64,000 bases of DNA from Urechis unicinctus (GCA_034190875.2 CM067354.1:41686559-41750558), one strand, 5' to 3'; counted from the stretch's first letter, positions 25,641 through 38,669 are shown. Notes: generated from the letters alone by a model not told the origin. Translations and numbers: made by a program.

Positions 25641-27199
25641 GAAATTCATGCTTGTGTTTTTCGATGCGTTAATGACCATTAAGGCCGGGCAAATAGACAT
25701 ATCTGCTGTAAGCTAAGTGCAAACACGATTTAATGCTCAAGAGTGTATAGTTTCGCTTAGAGCGCTCACTCAAGCCTCAGCCCGAGAAATAAATGTGTAG
25801 ACGCCACCTGTTAGGCGCCGTGCGTTGCTTTGTCATGGCGTTCCTTAAAACCACGTGGAATACTCTAATCAATGCGGACCCGTGGAAGCCTCGGCCAATC
25901 AAATGACTCCATGTCTTAAACAATGCTGACTCCGAGACGTCGGATCAACAACCCAATGTGCCTTTGTTGATTTCATAGTGTCGTCGCCTACTGACAGCGT
26001 TGTATTTTATGGAATTCTATCATCCCCACACGTAGCTATAAAATCTATGCGCGAGATCTTCAAATGTTCCTGGCAATCCAACAAATGTTAAAGTATAACC
26101 CCGGCTAGTTCACTCGCTCTAGAAGTTTGTTGACAATCTAATACCACTATCTACAGCGAAGATTCCCATGTGCTTTTGTACATATCACGGTAGCGCCACC
26201 TACGGATTGCAGTATATTATAATTAGGGAAGCGATCACCTCAGAGCCACTCGAAGTGAACCCTCTTAGCGATGCTATTCACTGTTTGTTGATACTACGAA
26301 GCATGTCAGTTATGCTCATTTTTCGTGAAGCGCATGCGTCAGATGATGTCAGGTACCGACCCAGCCCAACGCTGATGATCTACACTACACCAATCATGTT
26401 TGGTTATTAACAAATATAGAGAGCACAATAACGCTAGTCCATATCAGGTATGACCTGGCCAATCATGCCGCGTTTGTTTGCTTATTAACAAAGATATCTG
26501 ATGAATTTACCAAGCTAAATCAGCTGGTATTCGTGACGACATGACTTCAATGGTGTTCCTTGGTCATTGACACAGTAGCATTCTGTTAGTTTGAAAAGGG
26601 TTTTCTCCGTTTGTAACAGTTCAATACAAACATACAAGATTTCCTGCTCATGACATCTGCATTCGCCTCTGGCACTTTCCGACAGTCTGAGACAATGCTC
26701 CAAATTGATATATTCCTCATCCTAATTGCAGTCTTCCCGAGTAGCCGACGGTTGCATTACCATCCCGTGCTGGCGTATTGTAAAGCGTCTATGTGGTATA
26801 CCTCCAGCTTAGAGTATAATTAAAGACGCCTTTAATCCCAGCATATCCGTTGGTATTTGATGCCCAGTTCTACAAGCCGTATGGCATTTGACAACGGTGA
26901 CGACGATTGGGTTAAGCACCTTCAGTGGTTATCAGTAGTGTGGTTGCTCAAGCAGTTATGTTCAGCGCACTTCAGGAATCCACCTATCTGAGAGAATTAC
27001 GATGCGGGTTTGTACCTGGTTTCATTGAGCGTCTGTATTTACTGGCAGTAATTGTTATCTACAACACATCGATCCCTTGCGTGTCAGCCGTCAAAGCAGA
27101 GACTAATCATAGAAAGTAGGCCTCGATTTATAAGTAATATCATCTGAATAAGCTGATAAACATATGATGATTAGACTTAATGCATAGCGACTGTTTTAT
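25641..27199. other. No recognisable gene; one 69-bp duplication
   Basis: CCAATCATG ... TTATTAACAAA at 26390 is repeated at 26459, giving an imperfect direct duplication of about 69 bp. Otherwise nothing identifiable. Confidence 0.5.
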
Positions 27200-27412
27200 G
27201 CTTCATTCCTAACATGAATCGGTCTCATCAGTTCTTATCTCTACCTTCCTAACACACGATATCGGAATCCTGTACTAAATAACGCAGCGTGCTGTGCAGC
27301 CATTGGAGCAAATCATCCGAGCCAAACGGACGCCATCATTTGTATGGGCATTGTGTAATGCTTTGTGAGACGACGTTAATATATTTCATTTGCGTGCATC
27401 GTCTTGTAAAAA
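27200..27412 (+). repeat. Dispersed repeat, copy A
   Basis: Shares about 190 bp with the reverse complement of 40598-40800. The best block is GGACGCCATCATTTGTATGG followed by GCATTGTGTAATGCTTTGTG. A second block is TCTCTACCTTCCTAACACAC. Copy A has about 19 bp extra (near 27310-27330). In one frame both copies keep the peptide GRHHLYGHCVMLCETT, with most of the base differences synonymous in that frame. The numbers are too small to conclude selection. Confidence 0.85.
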
Positions 27413-28825
27413 CACTTTTGATAGGTGCGGTTCACTTACCAACGGTCATGCACGCATTATTGTATACTTATATAATACATTGGGATTTCCAAATTTTACT
27501 GTCGCCAAAATGACCACAGACATCATGTTACATCATATTACAAAAGAAACAACTTACAGCAAAGGTAATATATTAAGACTATATATCCCCAAATTGTCAA
27601 GTGTCTATGTGAACGTTACGAGTGAGTGAATGAGATCGCCATTATGAACAAATAGTCCCGACTTTCAGTATAAACTGCATGAATTAACACCAATCAACGC
27701 TTTTGCCGACTAAACCTGCATCTATCATTTGATGGGATGACATATGCAAGAACATACATTTGTTGCTATTAAGTTGATATGTACAATCAAAAGTTGAGTA
27801 AGTGCCGTAAATTGCCAACAAAGGTTGAATGACCTGTATCCAATGCATTGTGGACCTCTACTCCTGCAATGCCAGGCATGTTTTGGTATCAGACGGCAGG
27901 GAAAATGTCCGGCGGTGAGTTTATAGAATTCTTAATATCAGCCTCGTGTTGGGTATCACATGATGTGAACGCCCCTTTAACTACCTGGGCATTGCTGCTA
28001 ATTTGTCATGGGCCTAACTATAAAGCGCCCTCTTTGTATTCCGGAACTGAGGCTGTAAGCTGAACTTAGCTCATTAATTGTTACATCATGCTATTGTGCT
28101 AGAAGTTGCCAAAAAAAACCAGGTGCCCCCCCACCCCCATTACGTCGGGAAGCACCACGGGCTATATACTGGTTGCATAAAATCACACCTAAGCACCAAT
28201 AACATTAGACAATAATCAATAAATGTGCAGTCCTGAATTAAACTGATTGATAAGGTACAAATAACACTGTTCATGTGTAAGTACTTAATATGGATGAATG
28301 GTGGAATAATTAAGGTTAGATCTATGGAAACATAAAAAGCGGTTAAGAATACCAAAGTACGTATTCATTCAGTTATATAAATCGTCAGACAAAGTGCTGT
28401 TACTACTGAGATTTCACCAGCGCCATGGAGGTGGTGCGACACGGCGTCTGACGGCTTGTTATAGTTCACCTTCCGACCCTATACGCTCGTCATTAACGGC
28501 GTCGTGTAGCTGCTTTGGTTACCTCCTCTATTGCTTTAACAGGACCCGTCATTGGCACGGCCTTGTGGCGGGTGTAACAGGGTATGGTTTATCTGAGGAG
28601 TTGTTTGCTCTGCTATTAATAACGTGTAATGTCAATGCTACCATTATTCCTGCATATCTGCAATGTTATATAATGTAACAAGGTATGAAAATAATTCAGT
28701 GTTGTTTATATCAACCCATAAACAAACAAACGATCCGAATGAAAGTGCCGACGGCTCGGTACAAAGTAATTAATGCATGCACAATATTTTAAAAAGAATA
28801 TCCTTATATAATGTCCATGTTTTGC
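27413..28825. other. No recognisable gene; local GC-richer patch
   Basis: About 28415-28610 is noticeably GC-richer than its surroundings and lies inside a 94-codon plus-strand open frame (28394-28678) with no recognisable domain. A short G/C run (GTGCCCCCCCACCCCC) sits at about 28125. Confidence 0.4.
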
Positions 28826-28924
28826 TTAATAAAACAATATGTATTTTGGATAAGCCTCCTTGCATAAAGACTTTGTTAATATATCTGCAGGTTTCATCTC
28901 TTTTGGGCTGACAGTTTGTATATT
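28826..28924 (-). pseudogene. Ty1/copia pol C-terminus (RNase H end)
   Basis: A single minus-strand frame reads QTVSPKEMKPADILTKSL (about 28918-28865), then CKEAYPKYILFY and a TAA stop at 28828-28826. 'KEMxADILTKSL' is the hallmark end of the Ty1/copia RNase H domain, close to the natural pol stop. In another frame just upstream the sequence reads KSHSPKRTFVGL, possibly the preceding 'HxRTKHI' segment after a frameshift. The rest of the element was not found, so this is a 3' fragment. Confidence 0.6.
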
Positions 28925-29810
28925 TAAAGGTTACCGTACATTTAAGGCCGACAAATGTTCTCTTGGGAGAATGTGATTTGCATAATGGCACATATGGTTC
29001 ACAGTCATTACCAAATGGGTGTAATGAGTCAAATTACCTATTTCCAAGTAACAGAGTAGGAGCTCTGTCACTTAAATTGATTAAAATCCAGTATTTATCC
29101 TTTAATAATTCAATATTGAACCATTAAATGTATGATGGTATTTTCTCAATCCATCTATGATGCAGGTTGGAAACGGACGTAACTATTGTAAATGTCAGCT
29201 GCATGATCTGATGGAAAGAGCCAAAGTTCTAAGTAGTATTGTCATTTAAAACTGATGTAACACTTAAATACAAGTAGGAAAGCTAAATAGAAGTTGATTC
29301 AGCGGTATATTGATATGTATGAGTCTGATTTTTTATCTTGTTTGCACTTAAAATGAGTCGCATCTAGGGTGTAGCGACGAAAGAGGTTGCCCTCCAAAAT
29401 CTATTACTTTCTGCCAATGCACAAGTTATTTCCATCGGCTTGTTGGTTGCCTTACTTGCAATCATATCACAGGACATTCTTTGATATGGAGAATATAGCC
29501 AATGTGGCACTGCTGCATTCTCATGGAATTTGATACAAACTGCCATTTAGTTGACATGGTTGATTTTCGTAGCACAACGTATGTACAACTAAGTCATATC
29601 GTTAGTACGAGCTCATCCATAACACATTTACAGTTCATCCTTTATTGATTAGCGTTACCATATGATGTAACCAAAATGTGGTAGAAACTGAAAGCATTGC
29701 TGGGAAGTAGTTGGTTAAGCTCATGGATAAATGCGTTCTGAAGATAACAAAGAAGGTGTTCTGTGCTGTATTGGTCATGCAGCCTTATAGCTGAATATAC
29801 TGTACATTGC
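28925..29810. other. No recognisable gene
   Basis: Upstream continuation of the copia relic was looked for on the minus strand and not recognised. A 60-codon minus-strand frame at 29364-29546 matches nothing I know. Confidence 0.4.
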
Positions 29811-30019
29811 CTCAATACCACCAACCTCATTACCACCAACCTCATTACCATCAATTTTATTTCCATCAACCTAATTACCATCAACCTCATTACCATCAAC
29901 CTCATTACCACCAACCTCATTACCATCAACCTCATTTCCATCAACCTCATTACCATCAACCTCATTACCATCAACCTCATTACCATCAACCTCATTACCA
30001 TTAACCTCATTATCAATCA
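29811..30019. repeat. 15-bp minisatellite, about 13 copies
   Basis: Motif CCATCAACCTCATTA with a few CCACC and TTTCC variants. Fifteen is a multiple of three and the motif has stops in only one of six frames, so five frames stay open (INLIT, HQPHY, NEVDG, MRLMV pentapeptides). These are repeat artefacts unless expression is shown. Confidence 0.97.
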
Positions 30020-31481
30020 AGCAATGACAACATACCCAAACGCCTTGACACAACTAGTGGTATTAACACAGCATCAACGCTAACCTCAGCTGATTTTCTG
30101 CCCTGGTCTGAACGCCAATTCATTTAGGTTACAGTCGGTAGTAACGTAGTATACTTTCCAATTCTAAAGTCACCCAAGTCTAGACTCTCGATATCATCAT
30201 ATGGCGCTCATAAGTTAATATAGCATTTACCGGACATCTGATAACAGTTAACGAGATTTTAAGATGCATTCATTTATTGGCGGAAGATATCATGACTGGA
30301 ACTGATTGTGAAGGTGAGTGGATGTCAGGACATCATCTGTAACTGCAGGCATTTTGTTGATTGAAACTGCTTCTGTATTTCACTATTTGAGCAAAGAATT
30401 ACAGTGACATCAGTACTGGCCGTAAGACGGCTCATTCCCAAGCTACACAGTGTTACTGTTCTTATAACACGGGGAAGTATCGAACAAAAGTTTAATAATG
30501 TCAAATCAGATTACAATTGATTAACTATTGTTCCAATTATAAGTCATACCTGTATTCCTATAGATAATTATAGACATCGATATTCAACCCGCAATAACAC
30601 GTTCAATGCTGTGACAGTGACAGCGGGTGCTTGAAGACGAACATCGACGGCTGCATCTGCCAAGAACGTACCTTCTTAATCAAGCACAGAACTCTGATAT
30701 CCCATGCAGCGTGATTGTGACGAAGATATTGCCAAAAAGCTAATTACTGATAAATTACATCTGTGTGTTTTCAGAGATCAGCTAAGTAGTCTCGATAGTA
30801 ATCAAGCGATGTATGTATGTACATCTTGATATTTTCGGCAATACAAGTTGGTAGGTAGCATAATAGCGTAAAACAAATACATGATTGAAGCTGTATGATA
30901 CTACAATGCATGCAATTCAATAATTTGTGTATTGCAAATGAGCTTTGCAATCGTACCATCATACATTTAAGACATGTATCACAATGTATTTAAATGGCAG
31001 GATATATCTGTACCCAGTGCAGTTGATTGAGCTTGGTACAATGGTTTATATAGCGTATTAAAGAGGTTTATAGCGTACTGTTATTCCACAGCCACCAATC
31101 ATTTAGCATTTAGAAAATAATTGGGTGATATAACGGCGACCTCAGGGGTCACCGACTTCCACATCGAGCCAGAAAGCCACATTTGATTAGTCCCATATCA
31201 GTTCTCATCATCGCAGCATTAATTCCATCAATTCCGATAACTGCCTGAAGATGGGATCATATAATGTCATTATTGCCATCAGTTAGTCAGTCTTACTACT
31301 TGAACTGAACTTTATCCAAAGTCATATGACCAATAGAAGATAACAAAGTCAAGAGAGAAGCAAGGGATCAGAATGAGGGAAGTGTTGTGAGGTTAAAATA
31401 TCGAAATGATGGACACGCAGAAGGAAGTGAACGAATGTTGGTCTGAAATCTCCAATTTGTACAATGGAATGCCGACGGCAT
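30020..31481. other. No recognisable gene
   Basis: Nothing identifiable. Confidence 0.5.
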
Positions 31482-31530
31482 AAGTTTCATGAAGAGAGGG
31501 GTGCTCTTGTGTCTGTGTGTATTCCAAGTG
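31482..31530 (+). repeat. Short dispersed repeat, copy 1
   Basis: TTTCATGAAGAGAGGGGTGC followed by TCTTGTGTCTGTGTGTATTC; about 49 bp recurring in direct orientation at 32257-32305 with few differences. Confidence 0.85.
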
Positions 31531-32256
31531 CAGACTTTCTGTTTACAGTTGACTCAATGAATCATTTGCCAAAATATCTTCGTAATATCAGCACACGCCA
31601 TGAATAAGACTGAACCTTTTTCGACCTTCGGTTGAAGCGAAATTGGTTTTGATATACCGATTGCGTGATTGATAATATCTTATCCACATGTGCTGAAATC
31701 GTCTTATCTAAAAGTATATCAATTCATAAATACCATTTACCTCTCATAAACGGTTGCATCTTCAAACATATGTCGTGTCTGCTTCCTGCTCGCTCTCATC
31801 AAGGAGACATGGCCATCAAGTCACGCAACAGCCAACAGGATGGACCATAATGATGGATGTTTGCTCGCATATGCTACTACGCCGTAATTGACACACCGGC
31901 ACCTGGATGTCATATGCAGCTCCGTAGATTCACTATGGTGCTGTAAAGTGCTATGTAAGTGACGATATGATAGCGGCACATGATAATGAATTCTCAACAA
32001 TACGCGTTGAAATTCACAGAGCCATATAATAACAAAATACAATTGGAACCAGGAAGTATTTCAAATGTGATTTATAGAACACCCAGCGCCTATTGTACCA
32101 CCACATTACGCTACACGGTCTAATTCCATTGTTTGTATGATCATCCGGGTATAAATGCTCATTAGTACGGCAGTAAATGCAAAAGAAATATACAACAACA
32201 TCATTGTCGCGAATGATTGAGAGAAAACTCGTTAAGTTTACAACTTGGAGCCATAA

Positions 32257-32305
32257 AGACTTTCATGAAGAGAGGGGCGCTCTGTGTCTGTGTGTATTCA
32301 ATGTG
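32257..32305 (+). repeat. Short dispersed repeat, copy 2
   Basis: TTTCATGAAGAGAGGGGCGC followed by TCTGTGTCTGTGTGTATTC; partner of 31482-31530, 775 bp downstream. Confidence 0.85.
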
Positions 32306-32330
32306 AAGAGGAAAGCAGTCAATCTATGGT

Positions 32331-32434
32331 TATTTGCTTAATCAGGGAGCCAGCCATTCGCAATACGCTGACATTCTATTACTATTTGCTTAACCAGGAT
32401 GCAATTCATTCGCAATACCCTGACAAAATATTAG
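32331..32434 (+). repeat. 52-bp direct duplication
   Basis: TATTTGCTTAATCAGG ... CATTCGCAATACGCTGACA is repeated as TATTTGCTTAACCAGG ... CATTCGCAATACCCTGACA, immediately adjacent. Confidence 0.88.
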
Positions 32435-32554
32435 TTTTGAAAGTAACAGTGGTTAACTGACAAGCCTACACAACATGCATTAGTAAACATGCCGACCATA
32501 GTGAGCAGTGAGCGTCGTCTAGTCATTAAAGGCTGTCCTCGAAATGGCGGCCAG

Positions 32555-32700
32555 TCCAGAAGCCGTATTCATAAGGAAACTTAGGTTTTTGAGACGGCAA
32601 GCTGAGTTGGCCGTCTCAATCGCATTCATAAAGAATATCAAGCCTCCTAGTGATCTCAACTTTGAGGCTAAAGCTTAAAAGTGGCTTTTTAACATTAATA
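32555..32700. repeat. Structured repeat with nested inverted repeats
   Basis: TTGAGACGGC (32589-32598) and GCCGTCTCAA (32610-32619) form a perfect 10-bp stem. It is flanked by the direct pair GTATTCATAAGGA and GCATTCATAAAGA, and followed by AAGCCTC ... GAGGCT. The layout suggests a small non-autonomous element, but the ends are not defined. Confidence 0.4.
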
Positions 32701-33044
32701 TTGCCAGGGAAATGCATGCTCCGGTATGAACAAGAACGTGCCTGTTCTTAAAATGCTCCAAAACATAATCAGTCGTTCGTATTCTATGGCCCATTTATTT
32801 GTTGTTATCGAAATATTTACACTATTTACTTGGCAAGTTAGTTTCTAAAAATGTGCTGATTTGAAGCATCTTTATAAACTAGATCCGAACAAGGAGTGCA
32901 TTGATGGTGGTTTCTAAACGAATGCAATAATTATGCACGAGCGGTCATCTTACAGATAAAAACTTCATAAATAAGAACAACGGCGCCAGGATTCACATTT
33001 CATATAATTGAATTAATGAAAGCAGACTAATGTGATCTTCCGAG

Positions 33045-33120
33045 TCACGGGGAACCGGTCAACTTTGTATTGAACCCACAACCTGTTGGTCGAAAACAAA
33101 ACAGTTAGAGCCGCGTCATA
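33045..33120 (-). repeat. tRNA-derived SINE head, degraded
   Basis: Minus strand contains CAGGTTGTGGGTTCAATAC, identical to the core of the SINE head at 8.56 kb, with the B-box-like word at 33076-33066. The A-box region (GCGGCTCTAACTG, about 33115-33103) is degraded. This is the same family as the 8.56-kb copy. Confidence 0.5.
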
Positions 33121-33519
33121 ATTGACGAACAGTCATGTTATTTATGCTAGATATAAAGCTGTCCAATGAAGTGAAGCATTTCTCGAAAGTAACAAACGAT
33201 ACTTCTAATTAGATAAACTCCTGCTGCAGTTGGATGAACCTATGAATATCCATATGTACTTAAAGACCGGAAGAACTTTTTTCCAAGCTTGCCTTAGAAT
33301 TCCGCTGCTTTGATAGGACAATCGCTTTCAAAATAACTTATACATCAGTCTGCCTGTTCTCTGCATATCAGGGTTTCAGTAAATCATAAACACTGACTCA
33401 ACATGCCCAGTCACTTCAGCCAGCTGGTGTCAAAAAGGCCAAGCTAAACGCTGCATTAATTTGTATCGGCAAACAAATAGGATCGAAGCTAATATCGGTC
33501 ACTAGATTTTACCTACCTC

Positions 33520-33840
33520 AAGTAAACCTCACGTTAAGGTACGATTGTAGCGATATTTCAAGTAATACTCATCTATCCACAATATTGTAGCTCGTTCCAC
33601 AGTTACTCTTATACAACCACATATTATAGCTAGTAAACCTCACATAACCACAAGATATGTAGCTAATCCTTTAGTATCCTTTACGTAGCCACACGAAGCA
33701 TTTGGCAGCTCGGATACAGCTACAAGGGCACCGCTTATGGCCTAGTAACCCTGTAATTACCATAAGATTTGTCCTTACTCTGTATTGACAATCTTACTAC
33801 CTAGCAGCTTTCATACAAACACAATTTTGTCGTTTATTTT
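33520..33840. repeat. Decayed minisatellite, about 38-bp period
   Basis: Recurring words of the form CCACAxxATTGTAGCT followed by AGTAxxCCTxxC at roughly 36-40-bp spacing (33566, 33605, 33640 and on). Copies are strongly diverged, especially after 33700. Confidence 0.5.
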
Positions 33841-35010
33841 CTAACAACTACCATGCAGCCAAACTCTTGCAGCGTATCCATCAATAATTCTTATCATTCG
33901 TGTGACGTCACGCTGTCATCGTTGCGTCTTCTCTGTTTTACATTCTCATCCTGGGATTAGACTGCTACCTGATTGAGGTATTCGTGTATATGAAAGCACG
34001 TTGCGTTATAAATCACGTGATCTACATAGAGTAGCTCCATTGGTTGTGAGTTATATTTTCAGTGCTTCTCAACTCTATTGAATTGTATTAAGCGAAATAA
34101 TCGATCTTTGAAAGAGCAAAGCGATGAAATATGTGTTCGAAAAAATGGTAAATAGTTGGCCAGTTTTGTCCATCTGCGTTTTGATCTTGATACTGGTAAC
34201 ATTGATGAAATATCATATTTTCATTGAAAATAAAATTGCTTTCCAAAAAAACAATATTTTTGATACGCATAGGCTGTCGTGGTATATGCGCTAATTGAAT
34301 TTTGATTTCTTCAAGCAATAATTGTCGTGAGCTCCACGGGTGTTGGTGGTGTATCCGTCAATATATACAGTTAGTCAACAACTGCACCTACCCCCATATA
34401 ATTGATGGGTCATGATCAAATCTAAATGTTCCATGATTCTCTTGAAGAAACGTATGTATGAATTTCACCAAATATATTTGTGTTTTCTGACCAGAATCCA
34501 TTTACTCCATTCCTTGTGTCTATTAATTTGTTAATCGAACCTCCTTCTCCTCCCATTTCTACTGGTCATACGATGTTGCCTTTATCCAAGATAAAGTGGA
34601 AACAATGAGCTTTCACAATCCCATCTCCAGGCTAAAATAGGTTTTTCGTGCAATTACTGCTTCAATTCATGTACACTTAACATACCTGATGTGGGAATTA
34701 GCCATCGTGGATATGTTTGTGGAATGAGTTGAATGGGGCAGCCACACTCGATGTGGCAGTCGGTGATTCTTGTGGTTGTCGCTATGTCACATAGTTATTA
34801 TCTATAGCTACAGACAAAATGCATTGTGGTAATTGGGTCACGTTTGCGTCTTTACAACTTGCCCTAAAAATAACCTCTTAACAAAACCCTGACAGACCGC
34901 ACTGAGGGCAGATCTAATGTAAATTATATATATATGATTCACGTATTATTTCTTTCAGTAATAGGTGGTTTTATTGTTATGTTCATATGTTATAAACAAC
35001 TAGTTGTATT
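33841..35010. other. No recognisable gene
   Basis: Nothing identifiable. Confidence 0.5.
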
Positions 35011-35402
35011 AGATGCAGAGCATCATACAGAGGTCTAGCCTCCTCGTCGCATTTTCAGTAAAGTAAAGTGTCAGCTAAGCATCAATGTGGGAAATCAAAT
35101 TTCTGATATTTTCGCCTCCTCATCCCCGATCACCTCGCTCGTTTCTTTATCTTGTTTTTATGGCAGCACATCATGCAGAGGGCAAGCCTCCTCACCCCCG
35201 ATCACCTTGCTTGTTACTTCATCTTGGTTTGATGGCAGAGCATCATGCAGAGGTCAAGCCTCCTCACCCCCGATCACCTTGCTTGTTACTTGATCTTGGT
35301 TTGATGGCAGAGCAGCATACAGACGTCAAGCCTTCTCATCCCCGATAACCTTGCTCATTTCTTTATCTTGTTTAGGTGGCAGAGCATCGTACAGACGTCA
35401 AT
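35011..35402 (+). repeat. 72-bp minisatellite, about 4-5 copies
   Basis: Unit ATGGCAGAGCATCATGCAGA followed by GGTCAAGCCTCCTCACCCCC and GATCACCTTGCTTGTTACTT. The central copies are nearly identical and the outer ones degenerate, the first (about 35011) being partial. Because 72 is a multiple of three, two plus-strand frames stay open (PPHPRSPCLLL and ASSPPITLLVT peptides). Confidence 0.93.
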
Positions 35403-36966
35403 AACAGGTAGGTTTAGGGGGAAGTGCTCCTTCCGTCACATACTGGATAGTGCAATCAAGTACATTGTGATTGTACTTCGTCTCTGATACACGCAACCAC
35501 TTGTTACCTATTGATTAAGATATGTCAGAAGGACTTTTATCTCAGGTGCTCGTCTTGATTTGAAACCCGCACCTCTATGGACCCAGCTGCCGAGTAAAGC
35601 ACGCACGTAGATTGCGGATGTTCTTGGACCTTCTTGTGACACTCGTACATTTTGCAGCTTAACTCGCCGATCGCAATTAAGGATGGCTGGATAATTTATT
35701 CAAACATAACCATTACTCTTTCCCAGCCTTCATTGTCTATTCATAAATGCACTTGATATGACAAACGTCTTATTTGCGTCAAAACTACAGGTATTGAGTA
35801 ATGAATGGCAACAACAGCATACTGTGATAGCCAACCAAAAACGAAGTGAAATGAAAACACATGCGCAGTAGTACGATAAGTGTTATGCGGACTATGTTAT
35901 AGAACCGTGTGAAACGTCAATAAAGCCAGGTGTGTGCTTACATCAGTGTCAGCTCTCTTTAGTAATTACCTATTTCCTGTATATATTTATACCAGATAAA
36001 GTTTTGTAAGCATATCATTTCATAATTTCTAAAGAGTTCATTCATTTACGAATTAAATGTAAATTCTTTGCTACATTATGGAGCACCACCAAAATACCAT
36101 CTGAATGTGCTAACAGAATGGGAAGAGTCGGAGGCCCCCACGCTGGCCTTATGGTGGGGTTGCCTTTGGTATATATTCCACTGATCCTTGTTCAAGAATA
36201 CATTCCATGCCAACAGCCAATGTATACATGTCGAAGCAACAACTAAGCAGCATTATGGAAATAATTTAATTACTCGAGGCATATATTCAAACACAGACGC
36301 AATTATATATCGATTGCTTGGCCAGAAATGAATAGACAGCACTTCTTGTCATTAGACGAAAGTCCATTGAGTAATCTCAACTCTTACGGAAAATTCCACC
36401 AAGGATTCTCGTCAAATTGGATATGTGTAGTTTATCTTCACCACGCTTGCAAATAATCTGCCATCGATTACATCATTATCACGCTGCCCGTGATATCAAA
36501 GAACCGAGCTTGATTAGGATGCCATATTGTTGGCGCGTGTTTTCGTCAATCCTCGCCATTTAGACGCTCCATTAAACTTTGCTTGATTAAAATGCATGTC
36601 TCTTATCATAAACGAAAATACTGTCTGATGTATAGGGATCGCAACTTCTCACTTACTGCTTGTACTAGAATCAACAATAGGTCAGGGGAATAAAATCACA
36701 AAATAATATTTCGTCATCTACGATTTGGCCGGAAGATCAAGTTGTTCTGGTAGTGAATCATACATAAACATATTTGTTTGCATTTCTCATGTATGAATAC
36801 ATTATTATTGTGTAGCTTGGCTGGATTTCTACGAACGAATACATTACTGTGACTTCTGTGGATACCGTAATTTAAGCAGAATAATTGTAATAACATTTCC
36901 CATTACCAGTACTGATACTGGTTCTTTGGTCAAATGGTGTAAAACAGACACAGTTCCATCACTTAC
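35403..36966. other. No recognisable gene
   Basis: A tRNA B-box-like word (GGGTTTCAAATC, minus strand, about 35568) and a short hairpin (CCCCAC/GTGGGG, about 36136-36160) were seen; neither is convincing as a gene. Confidence 0.4.
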
Positions 36967-37069
36967 CAAACTGCAGCCCATCATATCATCACAGAATACA
37001 GCCGGCGTCGTGACATCATTCTTCCATGACAGTCGTTTACCACTGTGTGACTGAATCGGTAGATCATGC
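36967..37069 (-). CDS. Candidate internal exon, 103 nt
   Basis: On the minus strand a pyrimidine-containing acceptor (CTGCTGCACTCTCCAG) ends at 37070 and a perfect donor GTAAGT begins at 36966. The 103 nt between are open in one frame, reading HDLPIQSHSGKRLSWKND then VTTPAVFCDDMMGCSL, and are GC-richer than the neighbourhood. I recognise no domain and no neighbouring exon. Splice motifs this good do occur by chance over 64 kb. Confidence 0.2.
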
Positions 37070-38669
37070 CTGGAGAGTGCAGCAGGCGCTGTAGCTTTAT
37101 AATAAGATAAAACTGTGATAACAACGTAATGGGAAAGCATTCCCCGACCACTTGAGACTACTGCTTGAGGCTAAACTGAATTGGTGCTAATGTCAGAAGA
37201 ATAAAGCAGGAGTCTATCATCTCTTAAACAAAGAACGTTTGTAAATTGATCGTGAAGTATGGTCGAGCCTATCCACCGTAATGTCGCCTGTTTATATAAC
37301 AGCTGGTAAAACGCCCCCATCTGATCTGATCTATAGCCTCCCGTATCATACGCGTTGGCAAATTTAGATTACAAAAGTACAAAGGTAACCATCGTGAGAT
37401 GTCGCTAAAAATGTATCTGTCTTCAAAGGTTATTAGGATACAAACCTGGTCACTTGAGCCTTATGCCAACCATCTGAGCAGCCTGCGTTAGGAGATGACG
37501 ATCACGGAATACAGCATAGCTGCTTTTAAGTAACTTAGCCTCAGTACTCCGTGTTAATAATCGAAGCACAGCTGCCCTTATCCATTCTTGAATGCAAATT
37601 AATTTTATTTTCATCGAAAGACACATCATGACCAGTTATCAAATTTCAACCAGGAATAACCACTTTGTGCAATCAAATGAGTAAATATGGATGCAAATAC
37701 AAAGATGGATAAATGGTTATGGAGAGTATTCAGTACAGTGAGAAACAATGGTACAGACGGTGTAGGGTAGGCTTCAGAGGGGGTGGGTTGTGATTGCATT
37801 ACTTCTTGCTTCCTTGTGCATTTAATCGATTGCATTTGTGATAAACAAAGTGCTGCACACAGGGGGTGGGATCACACATGGAGTGTGGGCCCTATAAATT
37901 CTCTGATACACTAACCTGGACCATCTTTATGCTTACTTCTCATCAAATGATGAAGAGCATGACATTAAATGATCAAAACTCTTGCCACTGAATAAATTTG
38001 TTTGCCACACACTAACGTACATGTCTCTTAGACATTCGTACATACATGGAAAGCGAGGTGAACTTGATTGATATTGTGTGCTACTATCCGGTATATATAT
38101 GTATATATATATGTATATATATATTTATATATATATATTTATATAAATACATATACGTTTGTAAAAACATATTTATGTGTTATCTTAGAAATGTGGAAAC
38201 AAATGTTCGAATAATATGTAATGGCATATATAGTGATGATATTCGTATACATTAATCAATATTTATCATACGAATTAAATTTGTGTAACTTATCTCTGGT
38301 AAGCATATATCTATGCATCATGTTAGTCAATTATTCATACCAGCACCTCGTCCAGTGCGTGAATTGTTATAGTTACACATCTACGTCATTGTATTATAGT
38401 GTCCCCATTTTCCGCCACGCCCACACCCCCTACTCTCTCTCCCCCGTCTCCGTCTTTTCAAACCACGTTCCCCCCTCTCATCTCTGCTAGCTTTTCGTGC
38501 GTCCTCTTACGTCCCTGCCGAACTAGATAGTCGCCTTATATCCTGAATGCTACATATGAAGCCCTATATACTGTTGTATTTGTCAGTGTCAGACTAAATG
38601 TTGGGCTCAAATATCTGCAATACTCCTTTTCGTGAATGCCATAACATTCGGAAAAAGTCTCGGCGGGCT
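37070..38669. other. No recognisable gene; short TA microsatellite
   Basis: 38091-38154 is an interrupted (TA)n tract. About 38410-38480 is pyrimidine-rich (C/T runs). Nothing else identified. Confidence 0.5.

Noticed and set aside
35085-35348. Proline-rich protein frames in the 72-bp array
   Set aside because: Both open frames come from a repeat unit whose length is a multiple of three. They run only a little beyond the array core, with no gene context.
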